In this document: positions 22,701 to 36,400 of the stretch, one piece after another | Position numbering within the stretch: position 1 is the first letter of the stretch | How the letters are laid out: each line of letters starts with the position of its first letter | Assembly: GCA_033980235.1 (NCBI GenBank) | Contig: CM067070.1 | Coordinates: 31,199,094-31,263,093 of the forward strand | Source: Diadema setosum | Lineage: Eukaryota > Echinodermata > Echinoidea > Diadematoida > Diadematidae | Direction of reading: 5' to 3' | Length of the DNA: 64,000 nucleotides | Position numbers and translations under genes: made by a program | Notes under the pieces: generated by a model | The model's database searches: none | What the model saw: only the letters and a program-made list of their open reading frames with translations | What the model was told of the DNA's origin: nothing

Positions 22701-25700
22701 AGAGTTCATTGTATATCTATTGTTGTGTGAAAATGATTTGCCTCAGAACGGTCTCATATTCAAGTAATGTGCAGATTAATGCCCCGTCACTGACCAGGGA
22801 CACTAACCTGGAAGCATTAAACTGCACATTACTTGAATATGAGACCATTCTGAAGCAAATCATTTTCACACAACAATAGATATACAATGAACTCTTGAAT
22901 GAATCCCATAAGGATTGGAACAATCACCTCCCAGCATTTCCACTGATTCCCACTGATCAGTTACTAGCCTTCCCCTTTAATGGTGCACCACATATTCTTT
23001 CTTGGGTAATATATGTGGCCCTGAAAAGGGCCTACCTACTCCCCATGTTTCATAGCCTTTTGTCAAGACCTTCTCGCTGTAATGGGCGAGCGAAGCGAGC
23101 CCAGCCGAGCGCGACAGCGCGAGGGCCTTTTGAGATCTGCTTCACACATTATTATTCATGACACGTGAACCCTACTGAATATTCATATTAATGGGTTCTG
23201 GTCGACCAATGGAATGGCGCGCTCCCCAAATCCTCAGCCTTGGTGTCGTCATGCCCATTCGAATGCATCACTGACCACCCGCGGAGTTCTGTGGCGTGCA
23301 TTCGCTGTATTCAAATCGGGTTTGATCAGACAGACACGCTGATTGGTCGACTTTTGCTCCCGAAATCGGGGAGCAAAAGTCGGTAATTCAAAGGGCTAAC
23401 AAAACGATGCGAAGCAGATCTCAAAAGGCCCTCGCGCAACCCCATTCAGCTGGGCTCTCTTCACCATACAGCGAGAGGGCCTTGACAAAAGTTTACATGT
23501 TTCAGCAAGTATGTTCTTGCCCTTTTCTAAGAGTCATGGAAGCCTTCAAAGATTTCATCATGCAATTGCTCAGTACAAGAAGACAAAGACAGTACACAGA
23601 GAATAACAATATGACTCCCATTATTCAACAACCTGTAACCCTTCCTATTGCAACACATTTAAGTGCCCAAACAGTACAGGTAAGCTACTATATAAATCCA
23701 CTTGTAGATGCATTGGAAATAGATGTGGCATACCAAAATAACTATTGAAACTACATATGCAGTAGTTCTGACATTTTCCACATACATAATGGATCCATAT
23801 TTGATGCAACTTCTTAGGCACTTCTGAATCGAAAGAGCATATTAATATTTACCAGAATCAATATACTAGCAACAAAAGCTCAAAGAAATGGGAGGAAAGT
23901 TCATGTCCCACTTTACATGCAAACTATTTTGTTGCCTTCTTAAATCTGTGAATTTGTGTGGCATCTTTAGGTTCTGATAAACCAAGGGCTCCTGCCTGAC
24001 AGCAAGATGGAATGTCAGAAAAACCATCAGACTGAAACAGAAATGGCATTGGAAGGGGCTCTAGCTGTAGGGCTGCCTCTTGCCAAGGCAGGTCCAATGG
24101 CCAAATGAGGGAAAACCAGAGTCTAAATCTCATTGCTATCCATCGCCATGGAAACTGGTTCTAAACAGGCTCTTCTGGCCCGGCCTGTGAACGTTAGGCC
24201 TATTGTTGCTGACCATGATGCTCACACCTGGTTCCAACCCATGCTGTAACAAAAGACTGTGACTATTCAGTTGGATGAAATTCTTCCGTCCAGTTGTTTT
24301 TATTGCAACTGATTAACAAATTATGTCAATGTGCCCTGTAAATCAGCACTGAATTGATCAGTGTTTTTTGTAGTTGTCATGATAAAAGAAATCATGGGTA
24401 TTATACGTTAGCAGAATTCGAACCTGCGACCTTCTGATCACTGGACAGGTGTCTCATCCACTAGACCACCAAGCTTCCACCCGACAGGCAATGCTGGTTC
24501 TAATTCTTACAATACGCAGTGGGTACTACGTAATTATTAACACGTTGAGGACAAGTCCCGAGTCTATTCGGGCAGGTGACTATGGGAAATACATGTTGTA
24601 GCAAAATCAGCCCGTCCTCAACAAGTTAAACTTGATGAAATTCTTCCGTCGTAATTGTTTTTACTGCACTTGATTGACAATCAACTGTTGCAACTGACAT
24701 TGCAACTGATTAGTCAAGCAGTTGCAAAGACTGTGACATCATCACTTCAGTTTTCCATAAAATGAGTGTGAAGTGAGACTTTAAAGGTCTTGTTTACCTC
24801 TGGGAGCAGTGATTTAAAAAAGGTTCAAGATATCACATTTGATGCATATGTGTACGTCAGTTGTATCACAAAACATCCTACCATATGAAAGTTTTGCAAT
24901 AAAGCCTAAAATATAAGGAGATATCACTACTTTTCTCATTAAACCATAACTAGATGGTTTAGTCTGGAAACATTTTTATCATAACTATTGTTCACATTTT
25001 GTATATTCAACAATACTTAACCTCGTTTATACTGGTTCAAATTTTTACACTGGTTTCTATCCCTAACTCACATATTAAAACTTATTTTGAAGCACTACGT
25101 AATGCTGGGTTTTTGTTTCATCTGCAAATGTTAAATTACGCCTTTAAAGGGGCACACTCACCAGGGTCTGCTTCCACCACCTGTCTTCTGGCATCCTCAC
25201 TGACCTGGGTCATTGCTGCCAGACATCGGCTGTAGGCTGACCTCAAGCTCTCCCTCTCAGGGGCAGTCTATCAATTCCAAGAAATAGACAAATAACAGTA
25301 ACCAATGCATCAATTTTAACAGAAATAAGTCACTCACAACAAACAATTAAAGTTATTTTATTAGCACTGAGAGAAGAGTAAAATAACACCATTTAATTCA
25401 GGCAGTGATTTCAATCAAACACTTCAATCCAAACATTTTTAACAATAAAAGCATGTAAATTAAATCTGTTTGACTGGACTTACTTGTGAAAATCACGGAG
25501 AACAGACAGAGCTGAAGAAGTGATTCGGACGAATCACGAAACTGTTTTCCATGGTTTTCTCAAGTCCAGTCGAACAGACTTAATTTACACGCTTTTAGCA
25601 TACTACTTGGATGAATCAAGATCTACATCAATATACTTTTAACAATACTTTCCTCAAAATCTATGCACATGAAAGATTACCACTATACAGATCTCCTTGT

Positions 25701-28700
25701 AGGATTGATTTAGGATAAAGTGTTATTTATCTCTAGATCTGGATCTGGATGATATATGCTGAAAAAACTCTTAATAGAGTGTCACTCAGCACTGTGATCT
25801 GATGTGCAGCTAAACACAACAGAGGTGATGCTTGAGTGCTCTTTGAATGCATCAAAATTATAAATCTGTCTGATATCACTTGGCAGTTCATTTCAATCCT
25901 TCAATCTTTTGTTTCCTTGTTCAGTTTTGTTTATAATCAATAATATAGTAATATGATAAAATCCAAGAATCACTTGCCTCCTCACAAACAATCATTTGAT
26001 GAACGGCAAACAAGGTGGACGATTTAGAAATGATTTGTTGTTGTTCTTTTAAATCCTTGATTTCTAAGCTGATGATTACTGAGACAATAAAACAAAAAAA
26101 TAAGTACAACTTTAAATTTGTACTAGCCATTTGGAAATTCCAACTTGTGCCATGCATGTGCTGTTTTGCTCAAAAAGAGTATTTTCTTCCTTCCTTTTTT
26201 TTATGTTCACAGAATATTACATGTATATCCTTCGCAACATACAAACCTGCAGTGCTTCCACAAGTTTGCGGGGTATACCCGCCTGGCAGGCTGCCTGAAC
26301 TCCCCCAGTGGAGTGTGGCAAGATCCTGGTCAGGAAACTAGCAGCTCTCTACAAGCAGAAACAAGCACATTATTTTTTTATTGAATCATGATGAGTATGA
26401 GAACTACATCATGCACATCACATAAATCATATAAATGATGACAAACGTAACTAGGCTACAATTTTGAACATGAAAAGCCTTTCTTTTGCAGTCACATATA
26501 CAAACATATCACAAATAAAAAATATCACACTTGATTAAAGTTCAGGCACTACTTCTAAATAATATGTGCTTGAAGGTGAACCTTCCTTTTACCTTACAAA
26601 AAAAGTAATTTGCCTTCAGTTCTTAAAAGTCATCCTCTACACTTGGCATCAAAACATTAAGCATTTATCATAATTCTTCATTATGCAATTATGTCTACAA
26701 TTCCAATCCCCCCCCCCTGCAAACAAGAGTTTTGAATGAATTAAGGATAATGGTTAGAAAGGTAAAGTGAAACCCATTTGTGTGAATCTCATGACCTTCA
26801 ATGATGCTCACAGAGACTTCAACCTCAAGCATCTCGTAAGTGGGAGATTCTCCTGCTTGGACCTTCCAGCAAACTGGGGACTCACAGTCTTATCTGGTGA
26901 ACATGCACATGATATTATGTGAGTGCAGCTCACGTCATGAGGGTGAAGTGTGGCGTACGTTGCACCTGGGATTCAGATTCTGCTTAAGGACTCGGAAAGC
27001 TTTCGGTTACAGATGCTCCCCGGTGCTCTCTTAGTCTTAGTTTGAACATAATTGTGACAAGAGTGAAATTGAGAGGGAGATATCTACATCATAACCTGGA
27101 GAAATAAAGGTGTATGTCTTAAGTGGGAGACACACAGCTAGAGATGGAGAAATTCAAACACAAATGGGGGATTAAGAGCGTGAGATTTTGCAAATAATGA
27201 CCTCAACATGCGAGTTGGATTCTCCACGCCCGAGCCTGAACCGCAATTCCTGAAGCGAGTTTCTCACCTCTCTCAGCTCCTCATCTTGAACCTCCACCAG
27301 AGGAATTATCAGGTGGCTCAGAGATTCAGCTTGATCCTTCAGGGCTTGGCTGGTTTCCGTGGAAACATTCAGAAGAAGACCAAGCATGGAGAAGACTGCA
27401 TCTCTTCTGCTGCCTTGGCCGAGTTTCTTGCCATGAGATTTCTTTTGGATGAAATTAAATTTTTAAAAAGAAGTTACACACACAGATTCACTTTCATACA
27501 ATAAAACCACACCAAACCACACACAACATGGGCCTACAAATCTGCCCCCCCACGGAAAAAAGCAGTAACTGACATTTTTATGAATGTCTACTTTTTTGCA
27601 AAAATGAATAGTTTACCCAATGCTTTCCAATGTTAATAGGTCAGTTTTGCAAAAAGAAAAATGAAAGTGACCAAAAATACCATTTTTCACTTTTGCAAAA
27701 AGCAGTAACTGCATCCAGTTGATTCAACTTTGCAAGTTTCCCCACGGAAAAAAGCAGTAACTAACAAAGCCCACGGAAGAAAGCAGTAACTAACAATTTA
27801 GTCTTTATCATTCAGACTCTGTATAGTCCTTCCTGTATATTTTTTTCCCTAATACCATTTATTTTTTCTACTAATTTTTTTTTTTTTTTTTAACAATGTA
27901 AACAGCAGTTTCTCCCATAATTTAGGAGAGTAGATATAAAAAGATTGTTTCACCAGTAACTTGACTCTGCCCGCAGGGAATCATATGACAAGTTGTAGAA
28001 AAAGCTTCTTTCTGGAGACTAGCAAATCTGTCAGACTCAGCGCGCTCAGAGTGCAGAATACGCGTGCAGCAGCTGCATGCGCATAAATTCTGCAGCATAC
28101 AGTAACTAGCTAAACATTGCATCACATCACACTCATCACTTGCATGCACAGTATTGCAGGTCTGGTACAGTCTGAGTGATCATGCCAGTGCTAACCATGC
28201 TGTCACACAGTTTCTGCGGTCCAGGCATGCCTGTAAATCTATCATGAATTGCAGAGGAAAAGTCATGGTAGCCATCCATGGCTTTGGCCAGAACCAGAAA
28301 ATCTAGGTGAGCTGAAAATATATTGAAGGGAGATGAGCACTAGTATTAATGCACTAACGTTAGTCTAATGTTAGATGTAGGCCCTAAAGTTTAAAATAGG
28401 TCTACCAGATCTAAAGTTACAGAGTAGATCTAGATTCTAGTCTAATGTCAGTAGGCCTAATCTAACGTAATAGACCTAGGTCTAGCACTAACATTGGGCA
28501 TAGATCTGTAGTCTAGCTTAAGTGTAACGTCAGAGTTCGACTAGGATCTAAGACGAAGAGACTTGACTTTATTGTCTAGTCCAGGGTCATGTGTCAGGGG
28601 CCAGGCCGGGCACTCCAAAGTTCAATTAGGGTACCTACATAGGTGTCTACCTTATTTTTACACAGAATGCCATTCAATCGACAAGACCTAGTCTAGGTCT

Positions 28701-30439
28701 AGCGATAGGTCCTAGATCTTATAGATCTAGACTAACCAGAAAGTAGAAGAACTTTATAACCTGGTGGTGGTAACAATTCTCCTCCTATGGTCATGTGACA
28801 TGTGCAGTTACTGCTTTTTTCCATGGGGAAAACAGCAGACTCCTGGCCGTCTGCAGTTACAAGTGTACTGCTTTTTTCCGTGGGGAAACTACCCAGAATC
28901 AAGGGTGAGCCACCGCAGTAACTGCATTTTCCTAAATAACATTTAAAAAATAACGGAAACATAATTTTTTCCTAGGTATTGTTAGACAACTAGGTATGGT
29001 GCATAATCATACCACAAAATTATTTTTGAATGTTTCTGTGTTTTTAAAGAATCTGCAAAAAACACAAAATCGCATTTATCTCAGCTCAGCAGCTTTGCAG
29101 TTACTGCTTTCTTCTGTGGGGGGGGGGCAGAAATTTGGATACAAATGGCTTTTGGTGAATACATGTACATCTAGCTTTAATACCATTTTAAAAGTTATAC
29201 ATTGGAAACTTAGTATAACAAGTTCATTTGGGACTACGACAATTTCTTCTTTATATCAAATATTTTGTTATATCTGTAGTCAATCAGTAGTCAACAAAGG
29301 GAATAAATTAATCGGGACCAGAGAAATTAGTTTATTATATCAGATCAGATCAGATCTCTTTATATCAAGCTTCCACTGTACATGGACAGCAACTTTAACA
29401 ATCATCTAAACAGAATTGCATGGATTAGATGAAAGGAAAGTTCACAAAATGTCATCTCATAACACCATGCTAAACAAACACTGTGCAAGTACTATCAGTA
29501 TGATCAGCATAACAAGAACAACATTTGTAGCAGTTGATATGTGCGTAGTTTATAGGACCCTGCCCCCTGTGCCCTATTTCACTATTGTATACACTACGGT
29601 ATATATTTCGCGAGTCTAAATTTTCGCAAATCAGGAATTCCCAACGATTTTGCGAGTGGTTAAATTCGCGATCGTGGAGTTCTCTACTGAACGGAGAGGT
29701 GTCACACGCGTACGTCATATTCACATTGGGATCAGAGTCAATATTTCACGTGTCTTTAAAGGGAAGATAAACCCCAAGAACAATGTGGATTGAGTGAAAG
29801 CAGCAACATTAGTAGAACACATCAGTGAAAGTTTGAAGAAAATCGGACAATCGATGCAAAAGTTATGAATTTTTAAAGTTTTGGTGTTGGAACCGCTGGA
29901 TGAGGAGACTACTAGAGGTTATGACGTACGAGTGGACTACAATATCAAGAAAACATAAAGAAAATACTACAAAAATCCATTTTTCATGAAAATTACAAAT
30001 TCCATCAACTTGATATTGACATATGTTAAGGGTAGCAATTATTCCCCCTGCTTTCTGAAAGCGGTTGGTCCACTGCTCTTTCATAATTCTAGAAAAGTGA
30101 ATTTTTGTTGAATATCCTTTATATTTTCTTTGTATTGTTGTCCACTCATACGTCATATCCTCTAATAGTCTCCTCATCCAGCGGTTCCAACACCAAAACT
30201 TTAAAAATTCATAACTTTTGCATCGATTGTCCGATTTTTCTCAAACTTTCACTGATGTGTTCTACTAATGTTGCTGCTTTCACTCAATCCACATTGCTCT
30301 TTGGGTTTACCTTCCCTTTAATTTCGCGAGTAGCACCCGACTCGCGAAATTCGCGAAAATAAAAACCCCGCGAAATATTCGGCGTATACAGTATCTCTGT
30401 GTTTTCATGCTGCACATACATATATTGGGAACATACACT

Positions 30440-30470
<31 letters not shown>

Positions 30471-33400
30471 AGAAAGAAAAGTTTGAGGAACTGAAGGCTT
30501 ACCAGCACATGACTGGCTGCATCCCAGAATTCCTTCCGTTTTGCAATCTGCTTCCTGATGACGGGGTCAAGGGTCATGTTGCCCATGAAGGAAATGCATG
30601 ATGGGAAGACATTGCCATTCTTGGATTTTCCAGCATGTGTCTGTGTTAGGGACGGTATTGGCATTCTAAGTCACAAAAAGTTTCCTGTAGCATAAAGTCA
30701 TTTCATTACAATCAATCTTGTGACTGTGCTGCGTTTGCTCATGACAAATTCAACACTTACGAAGACAAAAATAATGATTGTTTGTGTCCTCTAATGCAAA
30801 GTAGTAATAGGCCTACTAAGTAAGTCACAGACTTTTCATGAAGGTGCCTCTTTACAAAGAAACCATCCTACGACTTGACTCCGCTCCACTCCTGAATTAG
30901 TAGTCAGAGCTGAATTTCAGCCACATCCCTCTACCTTCTTTCAATGTTTCAGATGCATCGTGGCTATTTAACCCTCTGTGTGCCACATTCATTACCTACC
31001 CATAGGTTTGAGTGCGAAACTTGTATACATTTGACTCTGTGACAAAGAATGGGCTAGTGGTGGAAACATAATTACAGCTATTCTCTCAAGCTATACAGGA
31101 TGATATAATACAGTTCTATCAGTGACTCCTCAAAGTGCATGAGGCAAATCTCTCGTTTGAAGAAGCTATACCCCTGTAGACAATGCCAGTGTATATCTTG
31201 GCAATCAAGGACTTAAAAACCAAAGATATAAAACGCCCGTTTCTTGACCCTGGCCTAATCTAAGCATCAGTCGCCGCCACTGGGGGGGGGGGGGGGGGGG
31301 GGGCACCCGCGAGAGGAGGAGATTGTTTTGGTTTTGGCATGGGCTATGTAGCTCCATCGTGCGTGCGTGTGTCGACAAACTTCTACAATGCTCTCCTTCT
31401 TATTCCTGTATTTTCGTTATTTATGGGTCAAATTTTTTCGTTTGAAATTCAAAACGGATGACTATAGAATTTCTCAATACAATATAAAATCTAAAACTTT
31501 AGAAAGAATAGAGAAAATTGAGAGCACTTTGAATGGTCTGCCACAGGCAGATATCCTTATCATGCTCTTGCATAATATGACAGCTGTTGCAGTCATTAAA
31601 CCCTGGCTTGGCCTCCAGGTTTGCCACGCCTGAGTAGAAAGTTATTTTGCAGTGGACAAGTACATGTACTCCCATTCTCAAACGAGGAATCGTTGGGGGG
31701 GTATAGCACCCCATCAGTTTCGTTTGGTGATGGGGTCTCGCCTCAAACGGGGGTTTGACGGCATGGTGTGACAACAGCAGAGTTGCAGCCTGTCAAGTAC
31801 AGATGATTACTCTGAACTATTTAATGAAAAGTATGAGCATCAGTGTTCCACATCCAACGCTGATGAGAATTGTAACTTAGTGGAGAAACTTTTATCAAAA
31901 CTGCACAACAATCCTCCATTAATGATTTCTTACCATAAATCTCTCAAATGCAGGCAGAACATCTTCCTCGACTTTGTTCCTGAACTGAGCTGAAAATCTT
32001 CCAAGTATAGAGAAAATAAAAGAAACATATCATCTCATTTTTTGTAATACTACACTCTCATACAGTACACTGAAACTTATTTGGATAACTGAAATTCCTC
32101 ATCGTTCTCACTGTTGTTAATGCATGTATGAGTGTTCTACCTCAACCCCTGTCCATCTAATGATTCAAAGTGGAGAAAGTCATAACTAATGATAGGTATT
32201 CACTACCATCATTTAAGTGTAAAATGCATCACAGGGTTGGCCAAGCTGCACATCTTCAAACAGAAGAGGAAATTCAAAATCTGTTCACCATGTACAGTAT
32301 ACCATATACTAGAATGACTGAACAAGAATTTGAATTACCTGTTCAAAGCTTTAATCTCAATTCTATTAAGTAACAGGAGGGTGATATACACTATTCACCT
32401 CCAAACTTGTCTCACTGATAAATAATTTCATCCAAACCTTATAGAAGAAACCTTATAGAAGTGTTTTACCTTATACCCATCACTCTAACAATCCCTTTAT
32501 TCTTGGTAATTGTTGGTTTTATACCTTAGTGCAAATGTGTGTGATTTTCAACTGGATGATAGGACTTCCTCCCCAGTACGGCACCAAATAAAGAGAGTTT
32601 AAAAATCACATAACTAGGCATTTGTATAACACAGATATTTCAACATTGACAGAAGTGTTGAGTTAAGAAATGGACAACATTTTGACAGTGGAATCTCAAT
32701 GTGCAACGCGTCGTAAATGAACTGCAAAGTCAGGATTCACAAAGGTACAGTTTGCAGTTTTAAATCTGGGTCAATAGTTATGCAACTTTCGAATCCATGT
32801 GTCATTTTTCTTGTTGATATCAATCTCACAGCAATATCACTGCATGTTACTTTACTTTTCTTTTCATTAAAAAAAAAAAAGAGATTCACTGATAAGGGGT
32901 CTAGTATGCTCTCCTCTAACTACCAGTAGGCTTACTTTTCCTCGAGTGCCAGGTTGTTCAGGACCTTAGCTGCTTCTGCTGCTCCAGACTGTGAGGTCTG
33001 AAGATAGGAAAACATCCCCACCAGCAAACTGTACACAAGTAAAAAAGAACAAGGTAAAATCCTGTTAATGAACTGTGTACACACATGCATACAAACACAA
33101 ACAACATAAAAACTATGGAATAATCACCATGCTGACACAATCAACCCTACCCGAGTGGCCACCTGTTTATAATGGCCACCTTCCGAATATTAAAAAAAAT
33201 CAAGATTGACTAGATTGACCCATTTCACCTTTGTTCAGTCCTCACGTAAAATAAAGTCGTGCAACTTTTTGTTGATTCTGTGATGCATGGTGACAAATCA
33301 TTTGCAAGCACCGACCGTATACCTTGCATTGTCAAACTTGGAGATGAGATGAAGCCGCCCGACGCTGCTCTCTGTCAGGCGAAGGAGAAGGGAAACACAA

Positions 33401-36400
33401 GATCGGGAGATGTGTGGGTGACCGCCGCCCAGGAGGCCCAGCAGGTGGGAGGGGAAATCCCCACTCTCAATGGCCACCTTACAATTCTCATCTAGTCAAG
33501 CACAGTTCACAGTGAAAGGAAGAGAAAAGCATGGAAAATTCAGGATATCCTTCGCATCTTAAAGGGTGTGTACAGTTCTGGTTGAGGTAAGGATTTAGCT
33601 TTTAACGTTTTGTGAGATATTCAGAAACCACTCTATGAGATGTCAAAGAGCATGCAATTCTAAGGGGTATCAAAAATGTATTTGATGAAAATCGGTTTTG
33701 AAATGGCTGAGATATCCAAAACAAGGTGAAACAAAGAGATCCTAATAAAAGGCGTGGCCTGTAGCCTTTTATTATTCTCACTTTTTTTGGATATCTCAAC
33801 CATTTGAAAACCAATTTTTATCATATAAACGTTGAATCCTTCTTAAAATTACATACTCTTTCATATATAATAAGAGGTTCCTCATTATCTCACTTAGGAA
33901 TGTTCAAAACATGAATCCCTACCTCAACCAGTACTGTACAGTCCCTTTAATGTATTGGTCCATCACATTGGTGAAAAAAAAAAGGCAATGGTTGCATTTA
34001 ATAAGAACATGCAGTTGAAATTTGCACCCTCTCCCATCCGGTTATGTTAACGCCCTATTACATTGTATCTTGGAGTATTTTAAATTCAACACATAAGGTA
34101 ATAAATAAGAAAAATGTGAAAAACCTATTTTCACACAGTTTGCAGATAAGCATAAACTTGTCTCTCTTTCTAATACTGTAAAGCAAGATATTTTCCTGGC
34201 ATGACATTTTCGCGAATTGGAGCTGGAGCTGACGGCATTTTTCACGGCATGAAATTTCATGAATTGCCAATGGCATTCAATGCATACAGTGTAGACAAGA
34301 ACTTTCCCATGCATTTTTATTCCGTGAATCACGGCTCTCATGAAAATTTGCAAAATCAAAATGCATGTTAACATTCCTTATTTTACAGTAACCAAACTGA
34401 ATATTTCTCATATTACTGACACAGTATCATTTTGATCAGCTAACTGACTGGAGTAAAGTCTACTCCAATGAGATCATGGTCAATGCTTTGAGGTCTAATT
34501 TGAGACTAGAATGAGAGTGAATACTCTTTGAGGAATACGTAGAATTTCTACATACACATTCATGTACATATGTTGCCATGACACTTTACCATTTTGGATA
34601 ACAGTCTGGGTGAGCAAGTCTAGCAGGGCTTGCACGACTTCCAGTACTTCTGATTTCTTTTCTCCTCTGATCACTTGGTCAACACAGCTGTGGGCAAATA
34701 TATGAAAAAATGATATCTTTAGAAATCAAGCTGTGAAAGTGTAATACATATTTATCAAACATGCATACACAACCGTTCTAACAAACAAACCTACACCAAC
34801 ATAAACACATATAAATACAATTTTCAGATTTGAACAAATTATTCTACATCTTATAAGCTAATGAAAGCCAATCTACTGTAACGTCGTCCAATTTATCAAT
34901 TTGTACATATGTGACTGGAACAATAAAGTGTAACAAACAAGGTGTTTGGAATGGTTATTAACTTAACAACCACAACCTCTGCTAAAAGGATACAGACACA
35001 ACATACTCGGTGCTCAATGAGTTGAAACTTCTCCTAGAAGTCTCTACCTTTTGAATGGCTCCCTTTCCAGCACATCGTAACCCTTCCCGGTTCTGAATAG
35101 CGTTCTTGATGTATCTGGTAAGAGGGGGAACAGAAACACACCTTGAAATAAAATAATAAAACTGATGGCAGTCTAAAAAAAAATATATATCAAGAACAAT
35201 GTAAATTTGTAATATACATATAACAGAAATTTCCTTCCATCAACTGTTTTTAATATATTACTCATTTCACCACAATATTATTCTAAAATCTGAAGATGTA
35301 CATTTGATATCTCAGACTGAGTGCTAAAGGGCATCATAAAAAAAAAGGAACTATTTCCCTGCATGGTTATGTTCTTGTCCTTCAAAAGGCAGCAAGACGG
35401 TGTTATTTTCGTGACAGAAGCGATACTTGTACAGTCAGACATCTGTGGAATATAATGTCTTCACTCAGATGTCTCTCAGTAGGATAGTTGTGCACCTACT
35501 CAAAACTTGGCATCCAATAAAAACATGCCATATCCAATCTATATACAGCTATGACTGAGATCTTATTTGTCACTTACTTCCTTTTGCCAGAGTAGGGCAG
35601 TAAGTGCAGCACCTATCATTGCAAAAATACTCCCCTCATTACCTATCACCCTCCAAGCATACATCATTGAACCTTTTGTATACAATCATCTTTGAACCTT
35701 TCTGTGTGCTTTGACTGCTAACAGGCATCGAAAATTTATAGAAATATACACACTGTCCAAAGTCCCTAGCACAGAGAGCGTTAAAAGCTCACCACTCTTG
35801 ATCATGTCTTCCAGAACCCTCATGCCCCCAGCATAGTACATAAGATGCTGGTTCTCCTTCCAGAGCTTGGTCAAAACTTCGGTCACAGTCTTTGAGTGCA
35901 TGTCGCCCCCTTCCAGTCTCTTGGAGGCATCCTCTTCAGCCTGAGCAGCAGTGCGTGCCTGCTTGACCTCTGAGATGTATTCTGGCAGTTGATACCATAA
36001 TGGCAGAAAAAGAACACAAAAACCAATAAAACACACAAACAAGAAAGTCAGGGATTGGCATTAGCCGTAGCCCGGTAGCCCAATCCCACTAAAAATTAGT
36101 GTCAGGCCACAAAAGTTTCAAGAAAAGGTCATAATTTGCTGGCTCAACTGAGTAAGTAACCTGCTAGAAAGGGCTGATTTTGTTACAACACGCATTTGCC
36201 ATAGAATACTGCCCGAGTTTACTCGACACTAATCTTAAATAGGTTACGTTTCTATATGGATTGCAATGTTTCCTTTTATTTGGGGTGGATACATTTCATT
36301 TTCAGGCTCCCAAACCATCAAATCTACAGATTTTATTGGCCAAAACTGGCCACCAGAGAATATATTTAAGTGTAGAGCCCTAAAAGTGGAAGAAGAACTA

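Noticed and set aside
22673..22923. Two matching short proteins on opposite strands
   Set aside because: They are the same sequence read from both arms of a palindromic MITE.
23407..23748. 113-residue plus-strand frame in a TTC12 intron
   Set aside because: It starts inside a fold-back element and has no recognisable domain or splice context.
24386..24482. Functional tRNA gene
   Set aside because: Pol III boxes are present but the acceptor stem does not pair and no proper anticodon arm is seen; it fits a SINE head.
33259..33495. 78-residue plus-strand frame with coding-like composition
   Set aside because: It is the antisense of TTC12 exon 33323-33491, which fits the family alignment and splice phases on the minus strand.
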